Origin: Hominimerdicola alba 8
GTDB lineage: Bacteria > Bacillota > Clostridia > Oscillospirales > Ruminococcaceae
NCBI RefSeq assembly: GCF_000178155.2
Contig: NZ_ADKM02000095.1
Location: 1-64,000 of the forward strand
Direction of reading: 5' to 3'
Length of the DNA: 64,000 bases
Shown here piece after piece: positions 37,102-47,296 of this stretch (position 1 is its first letter; every line of letters begins with the position of its first letter). The notes beneath the pieces are model-generated. The model worked only from the letters and a program-made list of their open reading frames with translations. It was not told the DNA's origin and searched no databases. Both the position numbers and the translations under genes were made by a program.

Positions 37102-38304
37102 ATGTTCAACAAAAAAGAATGTGTGGCTATGCTTCTGGCAGGCGGTCAGGGCAGCAGACTTTACGCCCTGACTCAGGACGTTGCAAAGCCCGCAGTGCCT
37201 TTCGGCGCAAAGTACCGTATCATCGATTTCCCTCTGTCTAACTGCATAAATTCAGGTATAGACACAGTGGGCGTGCTGACCCAGTATCAGCCGCTGGTGC
37301 TGAATGAATACATCGGCAACGGTCAGCCCTGGGACCTCGACCGCATACACGGCGGTGTTCATGTACTGCCCCCATATCAGAAAGCAATGGGTGCTGACTG
37401 GTATTCGGGTACAGCAAACGCTATCTATCAGAATATCGGCTTCATCGACAGATATGACCCCGAATACGTAGTAGTGCTTTCGGGCGACCACATATACAAG
37501 ATGGACTACAATAAGATGCTGGAATTCCACAAGTCAAAGAAAGCCGCCGCTACCATCGCGGTGCTTGACGTGCCTAAGGAAGAAGCGAGCCGTTTCGGTA
37601 TAATGATAACCGATGATGACGACAATATCATCGACTTTGAGGAAAAGCCGAAGGTGCCCAGATCTACTCTTGCTTCGATGGGTATATACATCTTCACATG
37701 GGAGAAACTGCGTGCTTACCTCATCGCCAATGAAGAGGACGAAACTGCTTCAAAGGACTTCGGCAAGAACATAATCCCCGATATGCGCGAAGCAGGCGAA
37801 AAACTGGTGGCTTACAGATTTGACGGCTACTGGAAGGATGTTGGTACCATAGAGTCGCTGTGGGAAGCAAACATGGATCTTATAAATCCAAATATCCCGA
37901 TAGACCTCTATGACCCCAACTGGAAGATATATTCCAGAAACCCTGTATACCCGCCCCAGAGTATAGGCAAGAACGCTCAGGTGCAGAACTCTATGGTAAC
38001 TGAGGGCTGTGTCATTGACGGTTCTGTTGAGTTCTCAATGATATCCGACGGCGTTATCGTCGAAGAGGGTGCTGTTATATATGACTCGATACTGATGCCC
38101 GGCGCTGTCGTAAAGAAAGGCGCTAAAGTAGAATATGCGATAGTAGGCGAAAACTCGGTGATAGGAGAGAACTGCCAGATAGGTGCCCGCCCCGAAACTA
38201 TCGAGGACAAGGACAGTTGGGGCGTTGCTGTCGTGGGTCATAACCTGACCATCTCTGACGGAAGCAACGTTCTGCCAAAAGCAATAATCTACGAAGATAT
38301 GTAA
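37102..38304 (+). CDS. glgC: Glucose-1-phosphate adenylyltransferase, catalytic subunit
   Basis: A 400-residue enzyme that makes ADP-glucose. [20 protein letters not shown] is the nucleotide site; [20 protein letters not shown] and [20 protein letters not shown] with the catalytic and glucose-phosphate residues follow. The C-terminal beta-helix domain (about 290-400) is complete. I chose the ATG at 37102, since the longer start adds only six residues without a better ribosome site. Confidence 0.95.
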   Translation: MFNKKECVAMLLAGGQGSRLYALTQDVAKPAVPFGAKYRIIDFPLSNCINSGIDTVGVLTQYQPLVLNEYIGNGQPWDLDRIHGGVHVLPPYQKAMGADWYSGTANAIYQNIGFIDRYDPEYVVVLSGDHIYKMDYNKMLEFHKSKKAAATIAVLDVPKEEASRFGIMITDDDDNIIDFEEKPKVPRSTLASMGIYIFTWEKLRAYLIANEEDETASKDFGKNIIPDMREAGEKLVAYRFDGYWKDVGTIESLWEANMDLINPNIPIDLYDPNWKIYSRNPVYPPQSIGKNAQVQNSMVTEGCVIDGSVEFSMISDGVIVEEGAVIYDSILMPGAVVKKGAKVEYAIVGENSVIGENCQIGARPETIEDKDSWGVAVVGHNLTISDGSNVLPKAIIYEDM

Positions 38305-38320
38305 GAAAGGACCGAGTAAA

Positions 38321-39448
38321 ATGGAAGTTAATATGGGTAATGTACTGGGTCTTGTTTTCGCTAACATGCACGACACGACTCTTGGCGATATGACAAAGAA
38401 CAGGACTATGGGTTCTGTAATGTTCGGCGGCAGATACCGCCTGATAGATTTCCCCCTCTCTAATATGGTAAACAGCGGCATCTCTGAGGTCGGTGTAATA
38501 ACCAAGTCCAATTATCAGTCACTTCTCGATCATCTGGGCAGTGCAAGAGAGTGGGACCTCGCAAGAAAGAAGGGCGGTCTTTACATACTGCCTCCTTTCG
38601 GCAACGTTGAAAGCACCCTCTACAGAGGCAGGATAGAAGCTATCTACGGTGCTATGAACTTCATCTCGCATTCTACTGCGAAGTATATAGTTCTCACCGA
38701 CTGCGATGTTATCACCAACATCGACTACAAGCCGATAGTTGCAAAGCATATCGAGAGCGGCGCTGATATCACCGTTGTATCTCACACAGGTCCGTATACC
38801 TCTGATGACCTGAAAACCGCCACTGTGCTGAACACCAACGAAGAGGGTCAGGTCACAAGCGTGCTGATACAGCCCGAACTCAGCGGCACATGCACATGCA
38901 GTCTTAACATGTTCGTTATGAGCATGGAATTTATGGTGGATATGATAAAGGACTCCATCGCAAGGGGCAAGGTGTCTTTCGAGAAGGATATACTTCAGGA
39001 GAGATGCAGTGAACTGAAAATAATGGCTTACGAATACAAGTACTATTTCAGCAAGCTGAATTCCACCGATACATATTTCAAGGCAAACATGGATATACTC
39101 GACCCTGAGAACGCAAGAAAGCTGTTCGTTCCCAAAAGGTCTATCTACACAAAGGTCAGCGATAATGCACCTGCAAAGTATGACCTCGACTGCATAGTAA
39201 AGAACTCGCTGGTGGCTGACGGCTGCATAATCGAGGGCGAAGTGGAGAACTGTGTGCTGTTCAGGGGCGTAAAGATAGGCAAGGGCGCAAAGCTGAAAAA
39301 CTGCATACTCGGTCAGGGCACTGTAGTTGGCGACGGCGCACAGATGAACTATGTCATAACCGACAAGGACGTTACCGTTGCACCAAAGCATGTGCTGACA
39401 AGTTCCGCCGAATATCAGATGTACGTTTCTAAGGGCGCTACCGTCTGA
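38321..39448 (+). CDS. glgD: GlgD, regulatory partner of GlgC
   Basis: A 375-residue paralogue of GlgC. It keeps the fold (MFGGRYRLIDFPLSNMVNSG) but the nucleotide motif LAGGQGSRL of GlgC is replaced by VLGLVFANMHDTTLGD, and the end of the catalytic loop is changed too. In Bacillus-type systems GlgD associates with GlgC and raises its activity. It follows glgC by 16 bp. Confidence 0.93.
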   Translation: MEVNMGNVLGLVFANMHDTTLGDMTKNRTMGSVMFGGRYRLIDFPLSNMVNSGISEVGVITKSNYQSLLDHLGSAREWDLARKKGGLYILPPFGNVESTLYRGRIEAIYGAMNFISHSTAKYIVLTDCDVITNIDYKPIVAKHIESGADITVVSHTGPYTSDDLKTATVLNTNEEGQVTSVLIQPELSGTCTCSLNMFVMSMEFMVDMIKDSIARGKVSFEKDILQERCSELKIMAYEYKYYFSKLNSTDTYFKANMDILDPENARKLFVPKRSIYTKVSDNAPAKYDLDCIVKNSLVADGCIIEGEVENCVLFRGVKIGKGAKLKNCILGQGTVVGDGAQMNYVITDKDVTVAPKHVLTSSAEYQMYVSKGATV

Positions 39449-39633
39449 TATGCCGATATAAGGCGGCAGGGTATGACACCCGATGCCGTTTTGCTGAGGC
39501 GTTTGGCGAAAGCATAAAGAATTATGACTGTCACGCTGATATACCCGTTTCGGGGGAAAGATACAAAAACATCAATTATTCGTTTTTATCCCGAATTTAC
39601 GTTGTTACGCGGATAGCCGCATAAAGAATTTAT

Positions 39634-39672
39634 GCCGCATAGTGCCCGTCGGCGGCGCTGTGCGGTTTTTAT
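39634..39672 (+). terminator. Terminator between glgD and glgA
   Basis: CCGCATAG and CTGTGCGG pair around a GC-rich loop followed by TTTTT. The gap 39449-39735 otherwise holds no gene. glgA may have its own promoter, but none is clear by eye. Confidence 0.6.
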
Positions 39673-39735
39673 CAATATCGGTCACGCCGCCTGTTTATGC
39701 GGCTGACTTTATCTACCAAAAAGGATGGTGATACT

Positions 39736-41145
39736 ATGAAAATACTTTACACCGCAAGTGAGGGTCTGCCTTATGTGGCTTCGGGCGGACTGGCTGATGT
39801 TGCAGGTTCACTGCCTGCCGCACTGAACGCACTGGGGCAGGACTGCCGCGTTGTTCTGCCGATGTACAGTTCCATCAGGCAGGAACTCAAAGACAGGCTG
39901 AACTACGTGACCAATTTCACCGTACCCGTTGCATGGCGCAACCAGTACTGCGGAGTTTTCGTGGGCGTTGAGAACGGCGTTACCTACTACCTGCTGGATA
40001 ACGAATATTACTTCGCAAGAAACGGTCTGTACGGCTTCTATGACGATGCCGAGAGATATATATTCTTCTCGCGGGCAGTGCTTGAACTGCTTAAATTCAT
40101 CGACTTCAAGCCCGATGTCATAAATGCAAACGACTGGCAGACGGCACTTGTGCCTGTATACTACGATATATTCTACCGCTACCAGCCGGGCTATGAGGAT
40201 ATAAAGACCGTGTTCACGATACACAACATTCAGTATCAGGGTCAGTACGGGCTTGAAATTATCGGTGACCTTATGGGCATACCGCTGTATCACACAAATC
40301 TGCTGAGTTATGACGGCGATGTGAACTTCCTCAAAGCCGCCATTGAAGTCAGCGACAGGGTAACAACAGTTTCACCCAGCTACGCATGGGAGATACTCGA
40401 CCCCTGGTACTCGCATTCCCTTGACAGGGAACTGGTACACCAGCAGTATAAACTCAGCGGTATCTTAAACGGCATATCCCAGACAATTTACGACCCCGCC
40501 ACCGACAAGAACATCGCCAAAAACTACAGCCTTGCCGATAAATCGGGCAAAGCAGTCTGTAAGCGTGCCCTTGAAAATGAACTGGGCATGTCCACAGGCA
40601 AAGAACCCATCATCGGCATAGTCACAAGGTTCGTTTCGCACAAGGGTCTTGACCTTATAAAATATGTGTTCGAGGATATGATAAGGCTGGGCTACAAGTT
40701 CGCGATACTCGGTTCGGGCGAAAAGATATACGAAGATTTCTTCACCGAGATGCACTACCGCTACCCCGACAGAGTCGGTCTGCGGCTGGGATTTGTACCT
40801 GAACTTTCGCGCCGCGTATATGCAGGCGCAGACATGTTCCTCATGCCGTCACAGAGCGAACCATGCGGTCTTGCACAGATGATAGCACTGCGATATGGCA
40901 CTATCCCGATAGTACGTGAAACAGGCGGTCTGCGCGACACCATCAGAGATGCGGGCGGCGAGAACGGCAACGGCTTCACTTTCAAGACCTACAACGCACA
41001 GGATATGCTCGATGCGACAATACGCGCAAGGGCATGCTACGATGACAAGATGCGCTGGGGCAGACTGGTGAACAACGCCTTTAAACAGGATTTCAGCTGG
41101 GAACGCTCAGCTAAGGAGTATATCAGACTTTACGAAGATATCTGA
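39736..41145 (+). CDS. glgA: Glycogen synthase
   Basis: A 469-residue GT5 synthase that extends glucan from ADP-glucose. The N-terminus reads YTASEGLPYVASGGLADVAG, where the usual Lys of the KxGGL nucleotide-sugar motif is Ala. The C-terminal domain holds IGIVTRFVSHKGLDLIKYVF and MFLMPSQSEPCGLAQMIALR with the catalytic Glu, then GTIPIVRETGGLRDTI. The start at 39736 follows GGATGGTG. The enzyme otherwise looks complete and belongs with the glgBCD genes. Confidence 0.93.
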   Translation: MKILYTASEGLPYVASGGLADVAGSLPAALNALGQDCRVVLPMYSSIRQELKDRLNYVTNFTVPVAWRNQYCGVFVGVENGVTYYLLDNEYYFARNGLYGFYDDAERYIFFSRAVLELLKFIDFKPDVINANDWQTALVPVYYDIFYRYQPGYEDIKTVFTIHNIQYQGQYGLEIIGDLMGIPLYHTNLLSYDGDVNFLKAAIEVSDRVTTVSPSYAWEILDPWYSHSLDRELVHQQYKLSGILNGISQTIYDPATDKNIAKNYSLADKSGKAVCKRALENELGMSTGKEPIIGIVTRFVSHKGLDLIKYVFEDMIRLGYKFAILGSGEKIYEDFFTEMHYRYPDRVGLRLGFVPELSRRVYAGADMFLMPSQSEPCGLAQMIALRYGTIPIVRETGGLRDTIRDAGGENGNGFTFKTYNAQDMLDATIRARACYDDKMRWGRLVNNAFKQDFSWERSAKEYIRLYEDI

Positions 41146-41152
41146 TATCATA

Positions 41153-41181
41153 CAGGAAGACTTGCGGGTCTTCCTGTTTTT
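41153..41181 (+). terminator. Terminator of glgA
   Basis: CAGGAAGAC pairs with GTCTTCCTG around TTGCGG, followed by TTTTTA. Confidence 0.85.
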
Positions 41182-41292
41182 ATTCTGATAAAACGCACAG
41201 ATCTGTCTGAACACTGTCAATTTTTATCAGCTTTGCCGAATTTGAGTCAGATTTTTCTACAATTACGTGAAAACATAACGGCAAAAAAAGAC

Positions 41293-41321
41293 TTGTAATT
41301 ATCAATTAGATGTGATATAAT
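41293..41321 (+). promoter_or_regulatory. Promoter of the membrane protein and pentose genes
   Basis: TTGTAA (41293-41298) and TATAAT (41316-41321) are 17 bp apart, 32 bp before the ATG at 41354. Confidence 0.8.
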
Positions 41322-41353
41322 AAAGTTGTAAGTACAATTTAGGAGGACTTACT

Positions 41354-42004
41354 ATGGATAATTTCCGCGAAGACTGGCAGACTATGCCCGATGAAGACCT
41401 GCGCGACATATACCGCAAAAAACTGAGAGAACATAAGCGGCTGGGCACGATAGCTTTTGCGCCGCTTCTGCCTGCACTGCTGGTATATGGCTTTATGGGC
41501 TGGACGGGCTTCTTCATTTTTGAGATCGGCGGCTTCAACAAGAGCGACATGGATTTCGCTGTGGGACGGGCTTTCTACTATGTCGGACTGGCAGCCAGCA
41601 GTGCGCTGATACGCACCGTAAGTTATAAACACCGCTGGATGATATTCCTGCCCGTCGTGATCTCGATATTATTCGTGTCCGTACTTTTCGGTGAATTTTC
41701 CATAGAACCTGTAATAATGCTGGGCTATCTGGGCTATGCCTACTACAGATCGGGCGAACTTCTGACCGACCTTGATTTTCTGCGGGGTCTGCCGCGCTTT
41801 CCGTTCGACTATCACAGCGCACAGCGCGATGTGCGCAATATGGGTATGAAAAAAGCCGCAGACACGCTGGAACTTTCGTCAGGGCGGGCTGTATCGACAA
41901 ATTTTGAGGATATATTCACCTCAGACCACCCCGAACTGATAGCTTCGCCGCCCGATAAAAAGGACGACTACTTCCAGCAGAAAAAAATGAAGTACAAATG
42001 GTGA
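41354..42004 (+). CDS. Hypothetical membrane protein
   Basis: A 216-residue protein with an acidic soluble start (MDNFREDWQTMPDEDLRDIY) and about four membrane segments: GTIAFAPLLPALLVYGFMGW, FYYVGLAASSALIRTVSY, WMIFLPVVISILFVSVLFGE and VIMLGYLGYAYY. The C-terminal 75 residues are soluble (LPRFPFDYHSAQRDVRNMGM). GGAGGAC precedes the ATG. No family was recognised. It is separated by only 32 bp from the kinase gene, so the two may share a transcript. Confidence 0.6.
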   Translation: MDNFREDWQTMPDEDLRDIYRKKLREHKRLGTIAFAPLLPALLVYGFMGWTGFFIFEIGGFNKSDMDFAVGRAFYYVGLAASSALIRTVSYKHRWMIFLPVVISILFVSVLFGEFSIEPVIMLGYLGYAYYRSGELLTDLDFLRGLPRFPFDYHSAQRDVRNMGMKKAADTLELSSGRAVSTNFEDIFTSDHPELIASPPDKKDDYFQQKKMKYKW

Positions 42005-42036
42005 CCGTAAAGATCTGACCGCAAAGGAGAATTGAC

Positions 42037-43617
42037 ATGACAACTAAGGAAATGATAGAACAGGGCAAAACATATCTCGGCATCGAGTTCGGTTCGACCC
42101 GCATCAAGGCTTGCCTCGTTGACGAGAGTTTAGCGCCGATAGCAGGCGGCTCTCACAGCTGGGAAAACCGCCTTGACAACGGCATATGGACATACACCCG
42201 CGATGACATCATCACAGGGCTTAGGCACTGCTATGCCGAACTGAAAAAAGATGTTACAGACAAATTCGGCGTTACCCTCACGACTTTCGACGGCATGGGA
42301 ATATCTGCCATGATGCACGGATATCTCGCCTTTGATGAGAATGATGAACTTCTCGTGCCTTTCAGGACATGGCGCAATACCATGACAGGCGAAGCCGCCG
42401 CAAAGCTGACTGAACTGTTCGGCTTCAATATCCCCGAAAGATGGAGCATCGCACACCTCTATCAGGCTATTCTCAGCAAAGAGAGTCATGTTGGCAGTAT
42501 CGCACACCTGAACACACTTGCAGGCTTCGTTCATTTCCTGCTGACAGGCGAAAGAACGCTGGGCGTGGGTGACGCTTCGGGCATGTTCCCCATTGAGGGC
42601 GGTGACCACTACAACACCGCCATGCTGGAGAAGTTTGCCGCGCTGCCCGAAACTGCCGTACTCAGCAGGTCACTCAGCGAGATACTGCCCGCTGTGGCGC
42701 AGGCAGGCGACAAGTGCGGCACACTTACCGAAGCGGGCGCGAAACTTCTCGACCCCGCAGGCGACCTCAAGGCAGGCGTTCTCTTTGCACCGCCCGAAGG
42801 TGATGCAGGCACAGGCATGACCGCCACCAACGCTGTCCGCAAGGGTACAGGCAACGTTTCCGCAGGTACAAGCATCTTCTCGATGATAGTCCTCGAAAAG
42901 CCAATGAAAGGTCACTATCCCCAGATAGATGTGGTCACCACCCCCGACGGTGCAGATGTGGCTATGGTACACTGCAACAACTGCTGCGGCGAACTGGATA
43001 AGTGGGTAAACATGTTCATCGAATTTTCTAAGCTGGCAGGCAGTCCCGTTGATGTTTCCGATGCTTATGAGATACTCTACAAAAACGCCCTCAACGGCGC
43101 GCCCGACTGCGGCGGCGTGGTGGGCTACAACACCATTTCGGGCGAACCTGTTGTTGGTCTTGGCGCGGGCAGACCCGCATACTACCGTCAGTCGGACAGC
43201 GCTATGCCGCTGGCAGACTTCTTCCGCGCCGAACTCTACGGCGCTATGGCGGCGCTCAAAGCGGGCAACGATATACTGTTTGAGAAAGAAGCTGTTCAGC
43301 CCAAAAGCATCACAGGTCACGGCGGGCTTTTCAAAGTCAAAGGCGTTGCACAGCAGTTCCTTGCAGATGCACTGGGCAGTGATGTCAGCGTAATGTCCAC
43401 CGCAGGCGAGGGCGGCGCATGGGGCATGGCTCTCCTTGCGGCTTACACCTGCGAAAAGCAGTCAGAAACACTTGCCGACTGGCTTGATAACCGCGCATTC
43501 GCAGGTATGGAGAAGTCCACCGTCAGTGCAGACAAGGCAGGTTCTGAGGGCTGGAAGCAGTACATGAAGAACTACTCCGCAGGCATACCCGCCGCTAAGA
43601 TACTGGGCGAGATATGA
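42037..43617 (+). CDS. FGGY-family carbohydrate kinase, probably ribulokinase-like
   Basis: A 526-residue sugar kinase. GKTYLGIEFGSTRIKACLVD is the phosphate-1 motif; TLGVGDASGMFPIEGG and GTGNVSAGTSIFSMIVLE contain the sugar and adenosine regions, and SITGHGGLFKVKGVAQQFLA is the second nucleotide motif. It differs from classical AraB but is followed by an AraD-type epimerase gene. Phosphorylation of a ketopentose such as L-ribulose is therefore the best inference. The stop overlaps the next gene as ATGA. Confidence 0.8.
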   Translation: MTTKEMIEQGKTYLGIEFGSTRIKACLVDESLAPIAGGSHSWENRLDNGIWTYTRDDIITGLRHCYAELKKDVTDKFGVTLTTFDGMGISAMMHGYLAFDENDELLVPFRTWRNTMTGEAAAKLTELFGFNIPERWSIAHLYQAILSKESHVGSIAHLNTLAGFVHFLLTGERTLGVGDASGMFPIEGGDHYNTAMLEKFAALPETAVLSRSLSEILPAVAQAGDKCGTLTEAGAKLLDPAGDLKAGVLFAPPEGDAGTGMTATNAVRKGTGNVSAGTSIFSMIVLEKPMKGHYPQIDVVTTPDGADVAMVHCNNCCGELDKWVNMFIEFSKLAGSPVDVSDAYEILYKNALNGAPDCGGVVGYNTISGEPVVGLGAGRPAYYRQSDSAMPLADFFRAELYGAMAALKAGNDILFEKEAVQPKSITGHGGLFKVKGVAQQFLADALGSDVSVMSTAGEGGAWGMALLAAYTCEKQSETLADWLDNRAFAGMEKSTVSADKAGSEGWKQYMKNYSAGIPAAKILGEI

Positions 43618-44006
43618 CAAGCGGAAGGGATAAGGTATTCGGCTTTGTCAAAAAAGAATATGATACCGACCCCGAATACCTCTGGGAGGGCGACTTCGAC
43701 ACCGCAGTGTTCCGCCATAAAGATACCAAGAAATGGTTCGGGATAATCATGCAGGTCAAGCGCTCGACTCTCGGCATAGAGGGCGAGGGCACAGCCGATG
43801 TGCTGAATGTCAAGTGTGACCCTCTGCTGGTTGATATACTTGTGCAGAAACAGGGCTTCATGCGGGCATACCACATGAACAAGCGGCTCTGGATAAGCAT
43901 TCTGCCCGATGAAGTGACCGACTTTGCCGAAGTCTGCTCGCTGATAGACCAAAGCTACAAGCTGACCGACAAAAAGCCCAAAACAAAATCATCGAAAGGA
44001 AAATGA
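43614..44006 (+). CDS. MmcQ/YjbR-family protein
   Basis: A 130-residue protein. The stretch [20 protein letters not shown], then [16 protein letters not shown], and [20 protein letters not shown] with [13 protein letters not shown] fits the MmcQ/YjbR fold (a CyaY-like fold sometimes called DNA-binding). Its biochemical role is unknown. Coupled by overlap to the kinase (ATGA) and touching the epimerase gene, it belongs to the pentose operon, although the family is not usually tied to sugars. Confidence 0.75.
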   Translation: MTSGRDKVFGFVKKEYDTDPEYLWEGDFDTAVFRHKDTKKWFGIIMQVKRSTLGIEGEGTADVLNVKCDPLLVDILVQKQGFMRAYHMNKRLWISILPDEVTDFAEVCSLIDQSYKLTDKKPKTKSSKGK

Positions 44007-44008
44007 AA

Positions 44009-44698
44009 ATGTTAGAAGAACTCAAACAGAAAGTCCTTGAAGCAAACCTGCTTCTTCCGAAATACGGTCTTGTGAAATTCACATGGGGCAATGTTTCCGA
44101 GATAGACCGCGCAAGCGGACTGGTAGTCATCAAGCCGTCGGGCGTTGAGTATGACGGCATGAAAGCCGAAGATATGGTGGTCGTTGACCTTGACGGCAAC
44201 GTGGCAGAAGGTCACTACAAGCCCTCCAGCGACACACCCACACATCTTGAACTCTACAAGGCTTTTCCCGAAGTGGGCGGCATCGTACACACCCACAGCA
44301 AGTGGGCTGCCAGCTTCGCGCAGGCAGGCAAGGGCGTTATCCCCTACGGCACAACTCAGGGCGACTACTTCTACGGCGAGATACCCTGCACCCGCAAGAT
44401 GACCCCCGAAGAGATAGCAGGCGAGTACGAAAAGGAAACAGGCACAGTCATCATTGAAGCATTCAAGGGCATTGACCCCATGTCTATCCCCGCAGTACTC
44501 GTCCACAGTCACGGACCTTTCACATGGGGCAAGGACGCATTCGATGCAGTGCATAACTCGGTAGTGCTGGAAGAAGCCGCATTCATGAACTTCCACACCG
44601 TTATGCTCAATCCCGGCATCGCCCCCATACAGCAGGAACTTCTCGACAAGCACTACCTGCGCAAACACGGCAAAAACGCCTACTACGGGCAAAATTAA
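44009..44698 (+). CDS. araD: L-ribulose-5-phosphate 4-epimerase
   Basis: A 229-residue class II aldolase-fold enzyme making D-xylulose 5-phosphate from L-ribulose 5-phosphate. [20 protein letters not shown] and [20 protein letters not shown] open the fold; the zinc ligands are in [17 protein letters not shown] and [15 protein letters not shown] chose the ATG at 44009, since AAAGGA is 8 bp before it but only 2 bp before the one at 44003. It completes a pentose-entry module with the kinase. Confidence 0.9.
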   Translation: MLEELKQKVLEANLLLPKYGLVKFTWGNVSEIDRASGLVVIKPSGVEYDGMKAEDMVVVDLDGNVAEGHYKPSSDTPTHLELYKAFPEVGGIVHTHSKWAASFAQAGKGVIPYGTTQGDYFYGEIPCTRKMTPEEIAGEYEKETGTVIIEAFKGIDPMSIPAVLVHSHGPFTWGKDAFDAVHNSVVLEEAAFMNFHTVMLNPGIAPIQQELLDKHYLRKHGKNAYYGQN

Positions 44699-44923
44699 TT
44701 CATAATTCATAATTCATAATTGTTGACATGGACGCGGGTATCGCGTTTTGACGGTCACATTTTATTACAAAAAAGAAAGCACCTGTTCTTTGTGTGGAAC
44801 AGGTGCTTTTACTTCGGCACAAAAATGCGCTCACGGAAGATCTCCGTGAGCGCTCTTTTTCGATAAAACGGCAAAGCAATAATGCCTGCCAATAATTATG
44901 AATTCTGCATTATGAATTATGAA
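44699..44923. terminator. Convergent terminators between araD and typA
   Basis: Two strong hairpins serve both strands. The first, at 44776-44810, pairs AAAGCACCTGTTC with GAACAGGTGCTTT and has T runs on both sides. The second, at 44827-44860, pairs GCGCTCACGGA with TCCGTGAGCGC and is followed by TTTTT. AT-rich AATTCAT repeats flank them at 44697-44720 and, inverted, at 44896-44932. Confidence 0.85.
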
Positions 44924-46738
44924 TTACATTTTCGCTCTGTCTTTGGCACGCTGAGTGTTGCTCAGTGTTCTCTTTCTGATGCGTATGCTCTTGGGTGTTA
45001 CCTCCAGCAGTTCGTCATCAGCAAGGAATTCCAGCGCATCTTCCAGCGACATGTTTCTCGGCGGTATCAGTCTGAGTGCATCGTCCGAACCGCTGGCGCG
45101 GGTGTTGGTCAGATGCTTTTTCTTGCAGACATTTACCACAAGGTCTTCCGACTTGGGTGATGCACCGACTACCATGCCCTCATATACCTGAGTGCCCGCA
45201 GTGATGAACAGTTCGCCGCGCTCCTGAGCGTTGTACAGACCGTAAGTGACAGCTTCGCCTGTTTCAAATGCAACCAGCGAACCCTGCGCTCTCTTGGGAA
45301 TGTCGCCCTTGTAAGGCTCATAGCCCTCAAATACCGAACTCATGATGCCCTCGCCCTTAGTGTCGGTCAGGAACTCGCTCTTGTAGCCGAACAGACCTCT
45401 TGCAGGTATCAGGAATTCAAGCCGCATTCTGCTGCCGATGGGGTTCATAGACTGCAACTCACCCTTGCGGCTTCCCAGCTTCTCCATTACAGAACCAACT
45501 GCATCTTCGGGAACATCTATAACGACTCTCTCGATAGGCTCATTCAGCTGACCGTCTATCTCGCGGTAGAGCACGCGGGGTGTGGAAACGCCCAGTTCAT
45601 AGCCCTCTCTTCTCATGTTTTCGATGAGGATAGAAAGGTGCATCTCACCTCTGCCCGCTACGCGGTAGGTATCAGCATTGTCAGTTTCGGAAACTCTCAG
45701 CGAAACGTCCTTCAGCAGTTCCTTGAACAGCCTGTCACGGATATGTCTTGTGGTGACGAACTTGCCCTCTCTGCCCGCAAAAGGCGAGTTGTTTACCGAG
45801 AATGTCATCTCGACGGTAGGTTCGCTTATCTTCACGAAAGGCAGAGCCTCAAACTTGCCGAACTCGCATATCGTATCACCGATGGTGATGTTCTCTATAC
45901 CGCTTATGCAGACGATGTCGCCAGCCTTAGCCTCGTTGACAGGCACCCTGTTCAGACCCTCTATCTGATACATGGTGACTATCTTGCCGCGATACTCCTG
46001 CTTGGTGTTGTGGTAGTCACCGATGGTAACATCCTGATTTACCTTCATTGTGCCGCGCTCGATGCGTCCTATCGCGATCCTGCCCACATACTCGTTATAG
46101 TCAATGGCAGATACAAGATACTGCATGCCGCCCTCGTCTTCTACCTCAGGTGCGGGCACGTAGTCGAGTATCATATCGAACAGAGGTGTCATGTCAGTGC
46201 CGCCGTCCATCGTCAGCGAAGCTGTACCATCTCTGCCCGAGCAGAACAGTACAGGGCTGTCAAGCTGTTCATCGGTAGCATCAAGGTCAAGCAGAAGTTC
46301 CAGCACTTCCTCAACGACCTCTTTAAGACGCGCATCCGGTCTGTCTATCTTGTTTACGACAATGATTATCTTGTGACCCAGTTCAAGCGCCTTCTGTAAA
46401 ACGAAACGTGTCTGAGGCATGGGACCCTCAGCCGCATCTACCAGAAGCAGAACACCGTTGACCATCTTAAGTACGCGCTCTACCTCGCCGCCGAAGTCAG
46501 CGTGACCGGGAGTGTCGATGACGTTTATCTTAACGTCCTTGTACTTGATGGAAGTATTCTTCGCAAGGATAGTTATACCTCTCTCACGCTCGATATCGTT
46601 GGAGTCCATAACGCGCTCTTCAACAGCCTGATTTTCTCTGAAAGTGCCGCTCTGCCTGAGCATCTGGTCAACGAGAGTGGTCTTGCCGTGATCGACATGG
46701 GCGATGATAGCCACATTTCTGAGGTCTTCTCTGATCAT
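44924..46738 (-). CDS. typA: Ribosome-associated GTPase TypA/BipA
   Basis: A 604-residue translational GTPase linked to ribosome assembly and stress growth. NVAIIAHVDHGKTTLVDQML is the P-loop; VNVIDTPGHADFGGEVERVL in pattern (read INVIDTPGHADFGGEVERV) is switch II, and IIVVNKIDRPDARL the base-binding motif. EF-G-like domains and the C-terminal TypA domain follow. The ATG at 46738 has GGAGG 8 bp upstream; the start five codons earlier is rejected. Confidence 0.95.
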   Translation of the reverse strand: MIREDLRNVAIIAHVDHGKTTLVDQMLRQSGTFRENQAVEERVMDSNDIERERGITILAKNTSIKYKDVKINVIDTPGHADFGGEVERVLKMVNGVLLLVDAAEGPMPQTRFVLQKALELGHKIIIVVNKIDRPDARLKEVVEEVLELLLDLDATDEQLDSPVLFCSGRDGTASLTMDGGTDMTPLFDMILDYVPAPEVEDEGGMQYLVSAIDYNEYVGRIAIGRIERGTMKVNQDVTIGDYHNTKQEYRGKIVTMYQIEGLNRVPVNEAKAGDIVCISGIENITIGDTICEFGKFEALPFVKISEPTVEMTFSVNNSPFAGREGKFVTTRHIRDRLFKELLKDVSLRVSETDNADTYRVAGRGEMHLSILIENMRREGYELGVSTPRVLYREIDGQLNEPIERVVIDVPEDAVGSVMEKLGSRKGELQSMNPIGSRMRLEFLIPARGLFGYKSEFLTDTKGEGIMSSVFEGYEPYKGDIPKRAQGSLVAFETGEAVTYGLYNAQERGELFITAGTQVYEGMVVGASPKSEDLVVNVCKKKHLTNTRASGSDDALRLIPPRNMSLEDALEFLADDELLEVTPKSIRIRKRTLSNTQRAKDRAKM

Positions 46739-46912
46739 TTTCTCTTCCTCCAATTTTACTGAAGTTTATTACTTTACGTTTACAATTGTTTAAACAACGC
46801 CTATCTTACATAATTCGGGGAGTATAATCGCGTTTTATAAAGTGCAATTTAACGAACTGCCCCCAACAGCAAAATAACCCTGCGCTTAGCGCAAGGTCAC
46901 TTTAGACAATAT

Positions 46913-46941
46913 ATTATAGCATATTTTGTAAGAAATGTCAA
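46913..46941 (-). promoter_or_regulatory. Promoter of typA
   Basis: Perfect consensus on the minus strand: TTGACA (46936-46941), 17 bp, TATAAT (46913-46918). The leader of about 165 nt starts with a hairpin CCTTGCGC-TAA-GCGCAGGG (46880-46898). Confidence 0.9.
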
Positions 46942-47139
46942 GCGCGAAAAATAAAATTATAGTTATCCCGCTGTACACCACAAAAACGGCGTTCTTGCAG
47001 AACTTAAGGTGGTTGACGTATGGTGCTCAATCATTCTTTCATTTACCGCATTTTCAGACGGCGTGCCAAAGGGATAGTCATAAAAAAAATCATATGAATA
47101 TCCACACTTTCAAAAAGTTCCGATTTTCCTAAATTTTTA

Positions 47140-47168
47140 TTGACTTTTTATTAACTGTGTGATATAAT
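47140..47168 (+). promoter_or_regulatory. Promoter of the dockerin protein gene
   Basis: TTGACT (47140-47145), 17 bp, TATAAT (47163-47168). The leader is about 120 nt and ends in TAAGGAGGAA. Confidence 0.85.
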
Positions 47169-47296
47169 GGTGAAAAGCTGTTGGGGTTTTGCATTTATAT
47201 GTAAAAAATTATGTTGAAATCGACCAATTCGTCAAAAAATGCAGGACCACGCTTAATATCACGCGATACAAATTAATTTCTAAGGAGGAATCAACC

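Noticed and set aside
43037-43600. Long minus-strand frames opposite the kinase, glgC, glgD, typA and glmS genes
   Set aside because: All are antisense shadows of genes with strong family motifs.
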